Assembly: GCA_947503175.1 (NCBI GenBank)
Contig: CANNCO010000001.1
Coordinates: forward strand, 372,001 to 436,000
DNA: 64,000 nucleotides
Source of the DNA: an uncultured Paracoccaceae bacterium
GTDB taxonomy: Bacteria; Pseudomonadota; Alphaproteobacteria; Rhodobacterales; Rhodobacteraceae
Direction of reading: 5' to 3'
Shown here: positions 1 to 9,735 of the stretch, piece after piece
Position numbering within the stretch: the stretch's first letter is position 1
How the letters are laid out: every line of letters starts with the position of its first letter
Made by a program: the position numbers and the translations under genes
The notes under the pieces: generated by a model
The model's input: only the letters and a program-made list of their open reading frames with translations
Told to the model about the DNA's origin: nothing
Databases searched by the model: none

Positions 1-1460
<1,460 letters not shown>

Positions 1461-1491
1461 AGGAGTCCTCGGGTGTTGAGCCACTAGAATT

Positions 1492-1506
1492 GTTCTCTTT
1501 TCGTCC
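1492..1506. promoter_or_regulatory. Candidate LexA (SOS) box upstream of uvrB
   Basis: The sequence reads GTTC, seven bases, GTCC. The LexA site known in Rhodobacter-type alphaproteobacteria is GTTC-N7-GTTC, so this is one mismatch away. It lies 32-46 bases upstream of the uvrB start codon, where a repressor would block the promoter. uvrB is SOS-controlled in some bacteria but not all. Short degenerate sites occur by chance, so this is tentative. Confidence 0.35.
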
Positions 1507-1520
1507 CGGTTCAACCCCGA

Positions 1521-1543
1521 CTCCTGACAGAGCCTGTCAGGAG
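1521..1543. repeat. Perfect 10-bp inverted repeat with 3-base loop between uvrB and the complex I gene
   Basis: CTCCTGACAG and CTGTCAGGAG are exact reverse complements separated by AGC. There is no T-tract on either side, and the two flanking genes diverge, so an ordinary terminator is not expected. It may be an operator-like palindrome or a 5'-leader hairpin of the downstream gene, whose start is 81 bases away. Confidence 0.5.
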
Positions 1544-1623
1544 CATGGCATATGTTCCCCGGGGCCTTGCGGTGACGCACCGTTAGCGCAATAAGAAGAG
1601 AGATCGTAGTAGAGGTGATCCCG

Positions 1624-1935
1624 ATGCGGGCTCGTATATATCAGCCAGCCAAGACTGCGATGCAGTCGGGAACGGCAAAGACAAGGGACTGGGTTCTTGA
1701 GTTTGCGCCGTCCGAGGCGCGGTCTGTCGATCCGCTGATGGGCTGGACAAGCTCTTCGGACACGCAGACGCAGGTGCGGGTTCGGTTCGATACCAAAGAC
1801 GCCGCGCTGGAGTACGCGAAAGACAACGGGATCGATGCGATTGTGCAGGAACCGAAATCCCGCAAGCAGAACATCCGTCCGCGCGGATATGGAGAGAACT
1901 TCGCAACCGACCGGCGCGGGGCATGGACGCACTAA
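1624..1935 (+). CDS. NADH dehydrogenase (complex I) accessory subunit, NDUFS4-like (ETC complex I subunit region)
   Basis: This 103-residue protein begins [16 protein letters not shown] and contains WVLEFAP and a [10 protein letters not shown] stretch, characteristic of the family corresponding to mitochondrial NDUFS4. That small peripheral subunit helps assemble or stabilise the NADH-oxidising arm of complex I in alphaproteobacteria and mitochondria. In-frame GTG at 1615 would add three residues, but the ATG at 1624 is preceded by AGAGGTG at suitable distance and matches the family N-terminus. No other complex I gene is present; such accessory genes usually lie apart from the nuo operon. Confidence 0.88.
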   Translation: MRARIYQPAKTAMQSGTAKTRDWVLEFAPSEARSVDPLMGWTSSSDTQTQVRVRFDTKDAALEYAKDNGIDAIVQEPKSRKQNIRPRGYGENFATDRRGAWTH

Positions 1936-1990
1936 CACCGCACCCGTTGAGGCCTGCTGAGATCGAGTGCCGGTCACGAGTCATCCGCTC

Positions 1991-2848
1991 ATGATTTATT
2001 CGAGGCTTCTGGGCGGGCTCGGCAATCAATTGTTTCAATATGCGACCGGACGAGCGCTGGCGCTGCGTCGCGGTACCGAGCTGGTGCTGGACTCTAGGGC
2101 GGCAGATCGGGCTGCCGAGCGTTTTAGACCTGCACTGCAACATTTTGCCGTTCAACACCAAGTTGGGATGGAACTGCCCCCCGATAAAACGCGACCTCTG
2201 GCATATGCGATCTGGCGCTACGGAGCGAGACGACCGCGGTTTCTTCGTGAGCGTGGATTGGGTTTTAACAAGACGGTATATCAGGCCCCGGACGACACTT
2301 ATCTGCACGGTTACTTCCAGTCGGAGAAGTATTTTAGAGATGTAACTGATACGATCCGTGAGGATTTGCGTATCGTAACGCCGCCGGATCCGCCGAACAA
2401 AAAAGCGCTGGGAGAGATCGGCGCGGCGGAGGTTCCCGTGTCACTCCATGTAAGGCGTGGTGATTACGTGGAAGACGCCAAAGGGAACCGGATGCACGGC
2501 ACATGCGATGAGGCCTATTACCGTGCGGCGCTGAACCAGGTTGAGGCGCGGGCAGGTGGAGAGATTTCAGTCTTCGTTTTCTCCGATGATCCTGATTGGG
2601 CACGGTGCAATCTCAATCTCGACCGGAGTATTCGGGTTTTTGATCATAACGGACCCGAGCAGCATTATGAAGACTTGCGGCTCATGGCGGCATGTCAGCA
2701 CAACGTTATCGCAAACTCGACGTTTTCTTGGTGGGGCGGCTGGCTGAACCCGAACCCGCACAAGGTGGTGATGTCGCCTGCACGCTGGTTTGCAGATACG
2801 AACGTCTGCAATCCGGACATTCTTCCCGATGGTTGGCTGGCTATCTAG
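1991..2848 (+). CDS. Alpha-1,2-fucosyltransferase-like glycosyltransferase, family GT11
   Basis: The 285-residue protein has the family N-terminus GGLGNQLFQYATGRAL (residues 8-23), the GDP-fucose-binding motif HVRRGDY (153-159) and NSTFSWWGGWLN (242-253), the conserved GT11 motifs in order. Members transfer fucose (or a related deoxysugar) in alpha-1,2 linkage to surface glycans. GTG at 1967 would add eight residues that lack family similarity, so ATG at 1991 is preferred, though its ribosome site is weak. No other glycan genes are nearby. Its base composition is visibly lower in GC than its neighbours (about 52% by hand count over four 60-base lines), and it abuts a tRNA gene, suggesting acquisition by transfer. 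The acceptor cannot be inferred. Confidence 0.87.
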   Translation: MIYSRLLGGLGNQLFQYATGRALALRRGTELVLDSRAADRAAERFRPALQHFAVQHQVGMELPPDKTRPLAYAIWRYGARRPRFLRERGLGFNKTVYQAPDDTYLHGYFQSEKYFRDVTDTIREDLRIVTPPDPPNKKALGEIGAAEVPVSLHVRRGDYVEDAKGNRMHGTCDEAYYRAALNQVEARAGGEISVFVFSDDPDWARCNLNLDRSIRVFDHNGPEQHYEDLRLMAACQHNVIANSTFSWWGGWLNPNPHKVVMSPARWFADTNVCNPDILPDGWLAI

Positions 2849-2908
2849 CTGTCGGTGCGCGATCGGTTTGGTTGACAAGCAGACCCAGACGCACACAAAA
2901 GGAAGCGC

Positions 2909-2985
2909 GGTCCCATAGCTCAACTGGATAGAGCAGCTGACTTCTAATCAGCAGGTTCGGGGTTCGAGTCCTCGTGGGATCGCCA
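2909..2985 (+). tRNA. tRNA-Arg (anticodon TCT)
   Basis: A full cloverleaf can be folded. The acceptor stem GGTCCCA pairs with TGGGATC with one G-U pair. The anticodon stem GCTGA/TCAGC holds the loop CTTCTAA with anticodon TCT at 2943-2945. The T-arm carries GGTTCGAGTCC. Discriminator G is followed by a genome-encoded CCA ending at 2985. It decodes AGA, a rare codon in this GC-rich genome. Confidence 0.97.
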
Positions 2986-3317
2986 GTTTCACAGGGCGGA
3001 TGCCGCCGCACGCGGGCCGGCGGGCACTTTGTCACAACGGCTGATTTGCACGGCGTTCGGAACATCTGGCTGATTGCCCGAAAACCGGGCTTGTTGATTA
3101 ACATTTAAGTGATTGGAAAAACGCGCGGAATCCTTGGGTGTCGCGGGAAGTTTACAGAAATGGTCGTTAGATTGTAATTTGTTTACAGAAAAAACAAGTG
3201 ATTTCAAAATGATAGACGTGCGTTTTCATTTCTGCTATCGAGGCCTTAACAAATGTACCGGACGCGGCTGCGGAAGCGGGTGACGATCGGACAGAAGTCA
3301 GAAGTGCGAGGAGACCC
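2986..3317. promoter_or_regulatory. 332-bp upstream region of acs
   Basis: No gene is visible here. A weak hairpin (GCCCG/CGGGC, 3076-3090) may end the tRNA transcript. The half nearest acs is AT-rich and holds two exact copies of GTTTACAGAAA at 3150-3160 and 3181-3191, whose starts are 31 bases apart, close to three helical turns. The second copy also forms TGTAA-N5-TTACA (3173-3187). These look like tandem activator or repressor sites for acs; the regulator is not identified. Confidence 0.5.
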
Positions 3318-5279
3318 ATGACTGCCAAAAGCTCAACCCCCGTATATGCGCCATCGGATGAATTCGCCGTCAAGGCCCATGCCGACCAGGCAACCTATGA
3401 TGCCATGTACAAGGTATCGATCGCGGATCCGGATGCATTCTGGGGCGAGCACGGCAAACGGATCGACTGGATCAAGCCATACAGCAAGGTCAGCAATGTA
3501 AGCTATGCCCCCGGCAACATCGACATCCGCTGGTTCGAGGATGGTACGATGAATGTGGCTGCGAACTGTATCGACAGGCATCTGGAAACCCGCGGCGACC
3601 AGACCGCGATTATCTGGGAGCCGGACGATCCGTCCGACAAGGCGAAACACATCACCTATCGCGAGCTTCACGTTGCCGTTTGCAAGATGGCGAACGTGCT
3701 GGAAGATCTGGGCGTTCGCAAAGGCGATCGGGTCGTTCTTTACCTGCCGATGATTCCCGAAGCCGCGTATGCGATGCTGGCCTGTGCCCGGATCGGAGCG
3801 GTTCATTCGATCGTTTTCGCCGGTTTCTCTCCCGATGCGCTTGCGGCCCGGATCAACGGGTGCGACGCGAAAGTTCTGATCACTGCCGACCATGCACCGC
3901 GTGGTGGCCGTAAAACGCCTTTGAAATCCAACGCAGACAAGGCGCTCTTAGCCTGTAAGGATACGGTCAAATGCCTTGTCGTAAAGCGGACGGGCGACCA
4001 GACAACATGGATCGACGGGCGCGACTACGACTACAACGAGCTTGCACTGGAGGCTGATGACCATTCCGCGCCGATCGAGATGTCTGCCGAGGACCCCCTG
4101 TTCATTCTCTATACGTCCGGGTCGACCGGCCAACCCAAGGGCGTTGTGCATTCGTCGGGCGGCTACCTCGTCTTTGCCTCGATGACGCATCAGTACACGT
4201 TCGACTATCATGACGGCGACATCTTCTGGTGTACCGCGGATGTGGGCTGGGTCACCGGGCACAGCTACATCGTTTATGGCCCGCTTGCCAACGGCGCGAC
4301 GACGCTGATGTTCGAGGGCGTCCCGACCTATCCAGATGCCGGGCGGTTCTGGGCAGTCTGCGAGAAGCATAAAGTGAACCAGTTCTATACCGCCCCCACG
4401 GCGATCCGTGCGTTGATGGGGCAGGGTAAGGAGTGGGTCGAGAAATACGATCTGTCCGACATCAAGGTGCTGGGTACGGTGGGCGAGCCAATCAATCCCG
4501 AAGCCTGGAACTGGTACAATGACGTTGTCGGCAAGGGGAAGGCTCCGATTGTCGATACATGGTGGCAGACGGAAACGGGCGGGCATCTTTTGACGCCGCT
4601 GCCGGGCGCAACACCGACAAAGCCCGGCTCTGCGACCTTGCCGTTCTTTGGAATTCAACCGGTCATCCTTGATCCGCATACGGGCGAAGAGATCCATTCA
4701 ACGGTTGCCGAAGGCGTTTTGTGCCTCAAGACAAGCTGGCCGGGACAGATGCGCACGGTCTATGGCGATCACGAACGGTTCGAGAAAACCTATTTCAGCG
4801 ACTACAAGAACTACTATTTCACCGGCGATGGATGCCGGAGGGATGACGACGGATATTACTGGATCACCGGCCGGGTGGACGATGTCATCAATGTCTCGGG
4901 TCACCGAATGGGAACGGCGGAGGTCGAAAGCGCGCTTGTTGCCCATGAGAAGGTCGCCGAGGCGGCAGTCGTCGGTTATCCGCACGACATCAAGGGGCAG
5001 GGCATCTATTGCTATGTCACGCTGATGAACGGGATCGAGCCGACCGAAGATCTGCGCAAGGAACTGCGGACGTGGGTGCGGACCGAGATCGGGCCGATTG
5101 CCGCACCGGACCTGATCCAGTGGGCACCGGGACTGCCCAAGACGCGTTCGGGCAAGATCATGCGCCGGATCCTGCGGAAAATCGCCGAGGACGATTTCGG
5201 GGCGCTTGGGGATACTTCGACCCTTGCGGAACCGGCTGTGGTTGAAAACCTGATCGAGAACCGGATGAACAAAAGCTGA
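3318..5279 (+). CDS. acs: Acetyl-CoA synthetase (AMP-forming)
   Basis: This cytosolic enzyme activates acetate with ATP and CoA through acetyl-AMP. The 653-residue length is typical. The adenylate-forming A3 loop [11 protein letters not shown] is at residues 265-275, TWWQTETGG follows in the middle, and the C-terminal TRSGKIMRR carries the catalytic lysine near residue 613, which is reversibly acetylated in characterised homologues. The start ATG is preceded by GAGGAG. It stands alone with a long AT-rich upstream region carrying phased repeats, so it is probably a regulated single-gene unit used for acetate scavenging. Confidence 0.97.
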   Translation: MTAKSSTPVYAPSDEFAVKAHADQATYDAMYKVSIADPDAFWGEHGKRIDWIKPYSKVSNVSYAPGNIDIRWFEDGTMNVAANCIDRHLETRGDQTAIIWEPDDPSDKAKHITYRELHVAVCKMANVLEDLGVRKGDRVVLYLPMIPEAAYAMLACARIGAVHSIVFAGFSPDALAARINGCDAKVLITADHAPRGGRKTPLKSNADKALLACKDTVKCLVVKRTGDQTTWIDGRDYDYNELALEADDHSAPIEMSAEDPLFILYTSGSTGQPKGVVHSSGGYLVFASMTHQYTFDYHDGDIFWCTADVGWVTGHSYIVYGPLANGATTLMFEGVPTYPDAGRFWAVCEKHKVNQFYTAPTAIRALMGQGKEWVEKYDLSDIKVLGTVGEPINPEAWNWYNDVVGKGKAPIVDTWWQTETGGHLLTPLPGATPTKPGSATLPFFGIQPVILDPHTGEEIHSTVAEGVLCLKTSWPGQMRTVYGDHERFEKTYFSDYKNYYFTGDGCRRDDDGYYWITGRVDDVINVSGHRMGTAEVESALVAHEKVAEAAVVGYPHDIKGQGIYCYVTLMNGIEPTEDLRKELRTWVRTEIGPIAAPDLIQWAPGLPKTRSGKIMRRILRKIAEDDFGALGDTSTLAEPAVVENLIENRMNKS

Positions 5280-5298
5280 CCCAGCGATCAGTGTTGCG

Positions 5299-5324
5299 TC
5301 CGGGGCGGTTTGCGCTGCCCCGGA
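5299..5324. terminator. Hairpin downstream of acs, possible terminator
   Basis: TCCGGGGC (5299-5306) and GCCCCGGA (5317-5324) form a perfect 8-bp GC-rich stem with a 10-base loop, 20 bases after the acs stop. There is no T-tract, so intrinsic termination is uncertain; it could also act as a 3' stabilising hairpin. Confidence 0.4.
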
Positions 5325-5466
5325 GGGCTGATGCGCCCCTTAATGTGGCAGCCGGTCCGGAATTCGCAGATGAGCGCATTTGTCATGTGATAGTTCCGTG
5401 ACACCCGCGCTCCGGCGCACTAAGAAGGGGCTGTCTGCCAACGATGGATTCGGAAAACGCCGACCC

Positions 5467-6930
5467 ATGCGCGCCTTGCCCTTTGCCCACCCGTTTGACG
5501 ACGATAAATTGCGCGAGGAGTGCGGTGTCTTTGGCGTTGTAGGCGTTGCCGACGCGGCGAACTTTGTGGCTCTGGGGCTGCACGCGCTTCAGCATCGCGG
5601 GCAGGAGGCCGGGGGCATCGTCACGCACGACCCCGAGCAAGGGTTCAACTCTGCGCGGCGCTTTGGCTATGTTCGGGACAACTTCACCAGCCCATCGGTG
5701 ATGAGCACGCTGCCGGGCGAGATCGGGATCGGTCATGTGCGCTATTCGACCGCAGGATCGAAGGGCAATACGCAGATCCGCGACGTGCAGCCCTTCTTCG
5801 GCGAGTTTTCCATGGGCGGCGCGGCGATTGCGCATAACGGGAACATCACCAATGCCGACGCGCTGCGGCGCGAGCTGATCGACCGTGGTTCGATTTTTCA
5901 GTCGTCGTCTGACAGCGAGTGTATCATCCATCTGATGGCCCGCTCCATGGGCCGGTCGATCCCCGACCGAATGGAAGAGGCGCTTCGAAAGGTCGAAGGA
6001 GCGTTCTCGGTTGTCGCCATGACCCGGACGAAGCTGATCGGGGTCCGTGATCCGCTGGGCGTGCGCCCGCTGGTTCTGGGCAAACTGGGCGATGGGTATG
6101 CCCTGTCCTCGGAAACCTGTGCACTTGATATCATAGGCGCGGATTTTCTGCGTGAGATCGAACCGGGTGAGATGGTCGTGATCAATGGCGGCAAGGTCGA
6201 AAGCCATTTCCCGTTCCGTCGATCTGCCCCGCGGTTCTGTATCTTCGAACATGTCTATTTCTCACGTCCCGATTCCATTCTCGGAGGGCGTTCGGTCTAT
6301 GAGACGCGCCGTCAGATTGGCGTCGAACTGGCCCGCGAGGCACCGGTTGAGGCCGACCTTGTCTGCCCGGTGCCCGACAGCGGAACTCCGGCGGCCATCG
6401 GATACAGTCAGGAGATCGGCATTCCCTATGCAATGGGGATCATCCGCAACCAGTATATGGGTCGGACCTTCATCGAGCCGACCGAGCAGATTCGAAATAT
6501 GGGGGTTCGGCTGAAGCTGAATATCAATCGTGCCCTTGTGCGGGGGAAGCGGATTGTACTGGTGGACGATAGCGTCGTCAGGGGCACAACCACGATCAAG
6601 ATACGGGGCATGTTGCTGGATGCCGGCGCGAAGGAGGTGCATTTCCGGATCGCTTCACCTCCTACGGCCTGGCCCTGTTTCTATGGTGTCGACACGCCCA
6701 ATCGCGAGAAGCTTTTGGCAGCTACGATGAGCGAAGACGAGATGTGCGAGCATCTTGGTGTCGACAGCCTGCGCTTCATCTCTCTCGACGGACTTTACCG
6801 TGCGGTGGGCGAGGCCCGGGGGCGCGACCCTAACGCGCCGCAGTATTGCGACGCCTGTTTTTCGGGCGAGTACCCGATTGAACCGTCCGATATGGTCGAG
6901 CGCGGCTTTGAAATGAAAGCGGCGGAGTAA
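5467..6930 (+). CDS. purF: Amidophosphoribosyltransferase
   Basis: PurF makes 5-phosphoribosylamine from PRPP and glutamine, the first committed step of purine synthesis. The 487-residue protein starts with a short propeptide; the nucleophilic cysteine of the N-terminal glutaminase domain is Cys19 in EECGVFGV and should become the mature N-terminus after cleavage. The phosphoribosyltransferase domain carries the PRPP loop VLVDDSVVRGTT near residues 363-374. Upstream in-frame codons to 5380 do not resemble the family, so ATG at 5467 is chosen. It is followed after four bases by a DUF2199 gene and then an SDR gene, a probable operon. Confidence 0.97.
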   Translation: MRALPFAHPFDDDKLREECGVFGVVGVADAANFVALGLHALQHRGQEAGGIVTHDPEQGFNSARRFGYVRDNFTSPSVMSTLPGEIGIGHVRYSTAGSKGNTQIRDVQPFFGEFSMGGAAIAHNGNITNADALRRELIDRGSIFQSSSDSECIIHLMARSMGRSIPDRMEEALRKVEGAFSVVAMTRTKLIGVRDPLGVRPLVLGKLGDGYALSSETCALDIIGADFLREIEPGEMVVINGGKVESHFPFRRSAPRFCIFEHVYFSRPDSILGGRSVYETRRQIGVELAREAPVEADLVCPVPDSGTPAAIGYSQEIGIPYAMGIIRNQYMGRTFIEPTEQIRNMGVRLKLNINRALVRGKRIVLVDDSVVRGTTTIKIRGMLLDAGAKEVHFRIASPPTAWPCFYGVDTPNREKLLAATMSEDEMCEHLGVDSLRFISLDGLYRAVGEARGRDPNAPQYCDACFSGEYPIEPSDMVERGFEMKAAE

Positions 6931-6934
6931 GCCC

Positions 6935-7513
6935 TTGGACGATCTGACGAGTGATCCGCGTTGGCGTCGCTTCAATGATAGTGATCGCAGTTGTCCCTGC
7001 TGCGACAGGGTGTTTTCCGGCGTGTTCGACATCGGGTTCGACCATCCGGGGCCGTGGCCGCATGGCAACCGCAGCGAACTCGGCGTCGACCGGCTTGAGG
7101 ATGGGGACGATCACCTGACCGCCGATCTATGCGTACTGGGCGAGTATCGGTTCATTCGGGCGGTGTTGCCGCTACCGATCATCGGCTCGGATCAGGTGTT
7201 TTCCTTCGGCCCCTGGGGCAGTGTAAATCCGGAGAATTATGAGCGGTATGTTCAGGCGCTGATGTCGGATGACTGGTCAGGATTTGAGGGCTGTTTTGCA
7301 TGGTTGATCAACCAGTTGCCCGGTTTCGATATGCCCGATCATCTTCCATGCGATCTCCTTCCGGGCAAAGGCGATGATCGCCCCACTCTTTGGGTCCATG
7401 ACGATGCGCATCCGCTTGCCGAACTTCAGGAAACCGGGATCACCTTTGATCAGCTTCTGGATATCTATGCCGCAGCGGGGCAGGATATTCGTCCGCATCT
7501 GATGGATGCCTAG
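6935..7513 (+). CDS. DUF2199 domain protein
   Basis: The 192-residue protein contains CPCCDRVFSG near the N-terminus, a zinc-finger-like pair of cysteines, followed by the DCVLGEYRFIRAVLPLPI-type segment of DUF2199 and FGPWGSVN. The family has no established function. The only plausible start is TTG at 6935, four bases after the purF stop, with GGAG inside the end of purF as ribosome site; this suggests translational linkage to purF. No membrane segment or signal peptide is seen. Confidence 0.75.
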   Translation: MDDLTSDPRWRRFNDSDRSCPCCDRVFSGVFDIGFDHPGPWPHGNRSELGVDRLEDGDDHLTADLCVLGEYRFIRAVLPLPIIGSDQVFSFGPWGSVNPENYERYVQALMSDDWSGFEGCFAWLINQLPGFDMPDHLPCDLLPGKGDDRPTLWVHDDAHPLAELQETGITFDQLLDIYAAAGQDIRPHLMDA

Positions 7514-7554
7514 GGGGCCTTGACCTTTCTGGCCCGTGGCAGCACACCCCGACC

Positions 7555-8196
7555 ATGACAAAGATTGCCCTGATCACCGGTGCATCCCGCGGGCTTGGCG
7601 CCGCACTCGCCGAAACGCTGGCGCCCGAGTATCACATCGTCGCCGTGGCGCGAACGACGGGCGCCTTGGAGGAACTGGACGATCGTATACAGTCCCGGGG
7701 CGGCAGCGCGACGCTGGCGCCGATGGACGTCACCAATGCGGATGCGATGGCGCATCTGTGCCGCGGCATTCACGACCGTTGGGGCCATGCCGATCTGTGG
7801 GTTCACACGGCCGTTCATGCAGCGCCACTGTCACCGGCGGGTCATATCCAACGGAAAGACTGGGACAAATGCGTGGCGATCAATGTGACGGCCACAGGTG
7901 TGCTGATCGGGATGGTTGAGTCGTTGCTCCTGGCGGCAGAAGATGGTCTGGGGCTGTTTTTCGACGATCCGCGCGGTGGCGAGAAGTTCTTTGGCGCCTA
8001 TGGATCCACCAAATCGGCGCAGATTGCATTGGCCAAGAGCTGGCAGGCCGAAACAACCAAGGTCGGACCGCGTGTGCAGATCGTGACCCCTCCGCCGATG
8101 CCCACTGCGATCCGTGGACGGTTCTTTCCCGGCGAAGACAGGGATGCCTTGACCCACCCGCGCGACGTGGCGGCGGATATTGTGAAGACGCTCTAG
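7555..8196 (+). CDS. Short-chain dehydrogenase/reductase family protein with atypical active site
   Basis: The 213-residue protein has the NAD(P)-binding motif TGASRGLG at residues 8-15 and AYGSTK, the tyrosine and lysine of the SDR active site. The usual NNAG motif is replaced by VHTAVHAA, and the catalytic serine normally about 13 residues before the tyrosine is absent (the segment reads FFDDPRGGEKFFGAY). It may therefore have a changed reaction or a non-catalytic role. It lies in the same direction as purF and surE; substrate unknown. Confidence 0.82.
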   Translation: MTKIALITGASRGLGAALAETLAPEYHIVAVARTTGALEELDDRIQSRGGSATLAPMDVTNADAMAHLCRGIHDRWGHADLWVHTAVHAAPLSPAGHIQRKDWDKCVAINVTATGVLIGMVESLLLAAEDGLGLFFDDPRGGEKFFGAYGSTKSAQIALAKSWQAETTKVGPRVQIVTPPPMPTAIRGRFFPGEDRDALTHPRDVAADIVKTL

Positions 8197-8260
8197 CGGG
8201 TCATGCTTGCCGCCCTGCACGCACTGACATAGGAAGCGGTAGGCTTCTAAGGGCAGTTCG

Positions 8261-9046
8261 ATGCGTATTCTTTTGACAAACGACGACGGTATCAATGCGC
8301 CGGGCCTGAAGGTGCTGGAAGAGATCGCGACAGAGATCGCAGGCCCGGGCGGCGAGGTCTGGACGGTTGCGCCCGCATTCGAGCAATCAGGCGTGGGCCA
8401 CTGCATCAACTATTCGCATCCGACCATGCTGGCCGAACTGGGGCCTCGGCGGTTTGCCGCCGAAGGGAGTCCGGCGGATTGCGTGCTGGCGGGGCTTTAC
8501 GAGGTGTTGAAGGACGGCCCGCCCGATCTGGTTTTGTCTGGTGTCAACAGGGGCAACAACTCGGCCGAGAACGTGCTTTATTCGGGTACGGTCGGCGGGG
8601 CGATGGAGGCGGTCTTGCAGGGATTGCCGGCGATTGCGCTCAGCCAGTTCTACGGCCCCGGAAATGTCGATCTGGAGAACCAGTTCGAAGCATCCGCAGT
8701 TCATGGCGTGGAAACCGTTCGCAAGCTTCTGGATCACGGTATCTGGGACGATGAGCCCTATCGCCTGTTCTACAACGTGAACTTTCCCCCGCTCCCTGCG
8801 GATGAAGTGAAGGGGATCAAGGTCGCGGCGCAAGGGTCGCGCGAGGGAACGCGGTTCGGGGTCAAGCCCCATGTGTCGCCCACAGGCCGGATGTTCATGT
8901 GGGTCACAGGCGGGCCACAGCACAACCCCACGGCGCCGGGAACGGATTCTGCCGTGAATCTTGAGGGTTACATCTCGGTCACCCCCCTGCGCGCCGATCT
9001 GACCGCCCATGAAACGCTGGACGATTTGAGGAAATGCCTGGAATGA
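8261..9046 (+). CDS. surE: 5'/3'-nucleotidase SurE (stationary-phase survival protein)
   Basis: SurE is a metal-dependent nucleotidase that dephosphorylates nucleoside monophosphates. The 261-residue length is typical. The N-terminal [13 protein letters not shown] supplies the two metal-binding aspartates, and GTVGGAMEA and SGVNRGNN are family motifs. AAGGG sits eight bases before the ATG. The stop overlaps the start of pcm, so the surE-pcm-nlpD order known from many proteobacteria is kept, here without rpoS. Confidence 0.96.
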   Translation: MRILLTNDDGINAPGLKVLEEIATEIAGPGGEVWTVAPAFEQSGVGHCINYSHPTMLAELGPRRFAAEGSPADCVLAGLYEVLKDGPPDLVLSGVNRGNNSAENVLYSGTVGGAMEAVLQGLPAIALSQFYGPGNVDLENQFEASAVHGVETVRKLLDHGIWDDEPYRLFYNVNFPPLPADEVKGIKVAAQGSREGTRFGVKPHVSPTGRMFMWVTGGPQHNPTAPGTDSAVNLEGYISVTPLRADLTAHETLDDLRKCLE

Positions 9047-9687
9047 CCTCGGATGAGGCGGAACGGAAAATGCAGTTTCTGTTCGCCCTACGGTCGCGCG
9101 GGGTCACCGACAAGCGCGTCCTGAATGCGATGGAGAAGATCGACCGAGGTGCATTTGTTACGGGTCTGTTTGCTGAACGGGCCTATGAGGACATGCCGCT
9201 TCCGATCCCCTGTGGTCAGACGATAAGCCAGCCCTCGGTCGTCGGTCTGATGACACAGGCGTTAGAGGTACAGCCGCGCGACAAGGTTCTGGAGGTCGGA
9301 ACGGGCTCGGGATACCAGGCCGCGATCCTCAGCCAGCTCGGACGCCGCGTCTATACGCTTGAACGCCACCGGCGGCTTGTACAGGGTGCGGAGGCCGTCT
9401 TTTCGCAACTGCGCCTGACGAATATCACCGCGATTGTGGCCGATGGCAGCTATGGTTATCCGGAGCAGGCACCCTTCGACCGAATTCTGGTCAGCGCCGC
9501 TGCGGAGGATCCGCCAGGTCCGCTCTTGGCTCAATTGCGGCCAGGCGGTATCATGGTGTTGCCGGTCGGGCAGTCGGATGCCGTGCAGCACCTTATCCGT
9601 GTGCGGCGTACCGAGACCGGGTATGAGTATGACGAGCTTCGATCGGTGCGCTTTGTGCCTCTGGTCGAAGGGCTTGGCCAGGAGTGA
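9043..9687 (+). CDS. pcm: Protein-L-isoaspartate O-methyltransferase
   Basis: This enzyme methylates isoaspartyl residues in damaged proteins using S-adenosylmethionine. Motifs seen are PCGQTISQP, the family-specific substrate loop, and the SAM-binding [12 protein letters not shown]. The ATG at 9043 overlaps the surE stop as ATGA, and GAGGAA lies nine bases upstream. An ATG at 9034 is in frame but directly abuts that ribosome site, so 9043 is preferred (214 residues). It is translationally coupled to surE. Confidence 0.95.
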   Translation: MTSDEAERKMQFLFALRSRGVTDKRVLNAMEKIDRGAFVTGLFAERAYEDMPLPIPCGQTISQPSVVGLMTQALEVQPRDKVLEVGTGSGYQAAILSQLGRRVYTLERHRRLVQGAEAVFSQLRLTNITAIVADGSYGYPEQAPFDRILVSAAAEDPPGPLLAQLRPGGIMVLPVGQSDAVQHLIRVRRTETGYEYDELRSVRFVPLVEGLGQE

Positions 9688-9735
9688 TGGCAAACCGCAC
9701 GTCTGCACAGACAGACGGCAAGTGAGGATAGAGCA

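Noticed and set aside
5380-5466. 29-residue N-terminal extension of PurF
   Set aside because: The extension is rich in Arg and Ser without family similarity, while ATG 5467 gives a normal short propeptide before Cys19.
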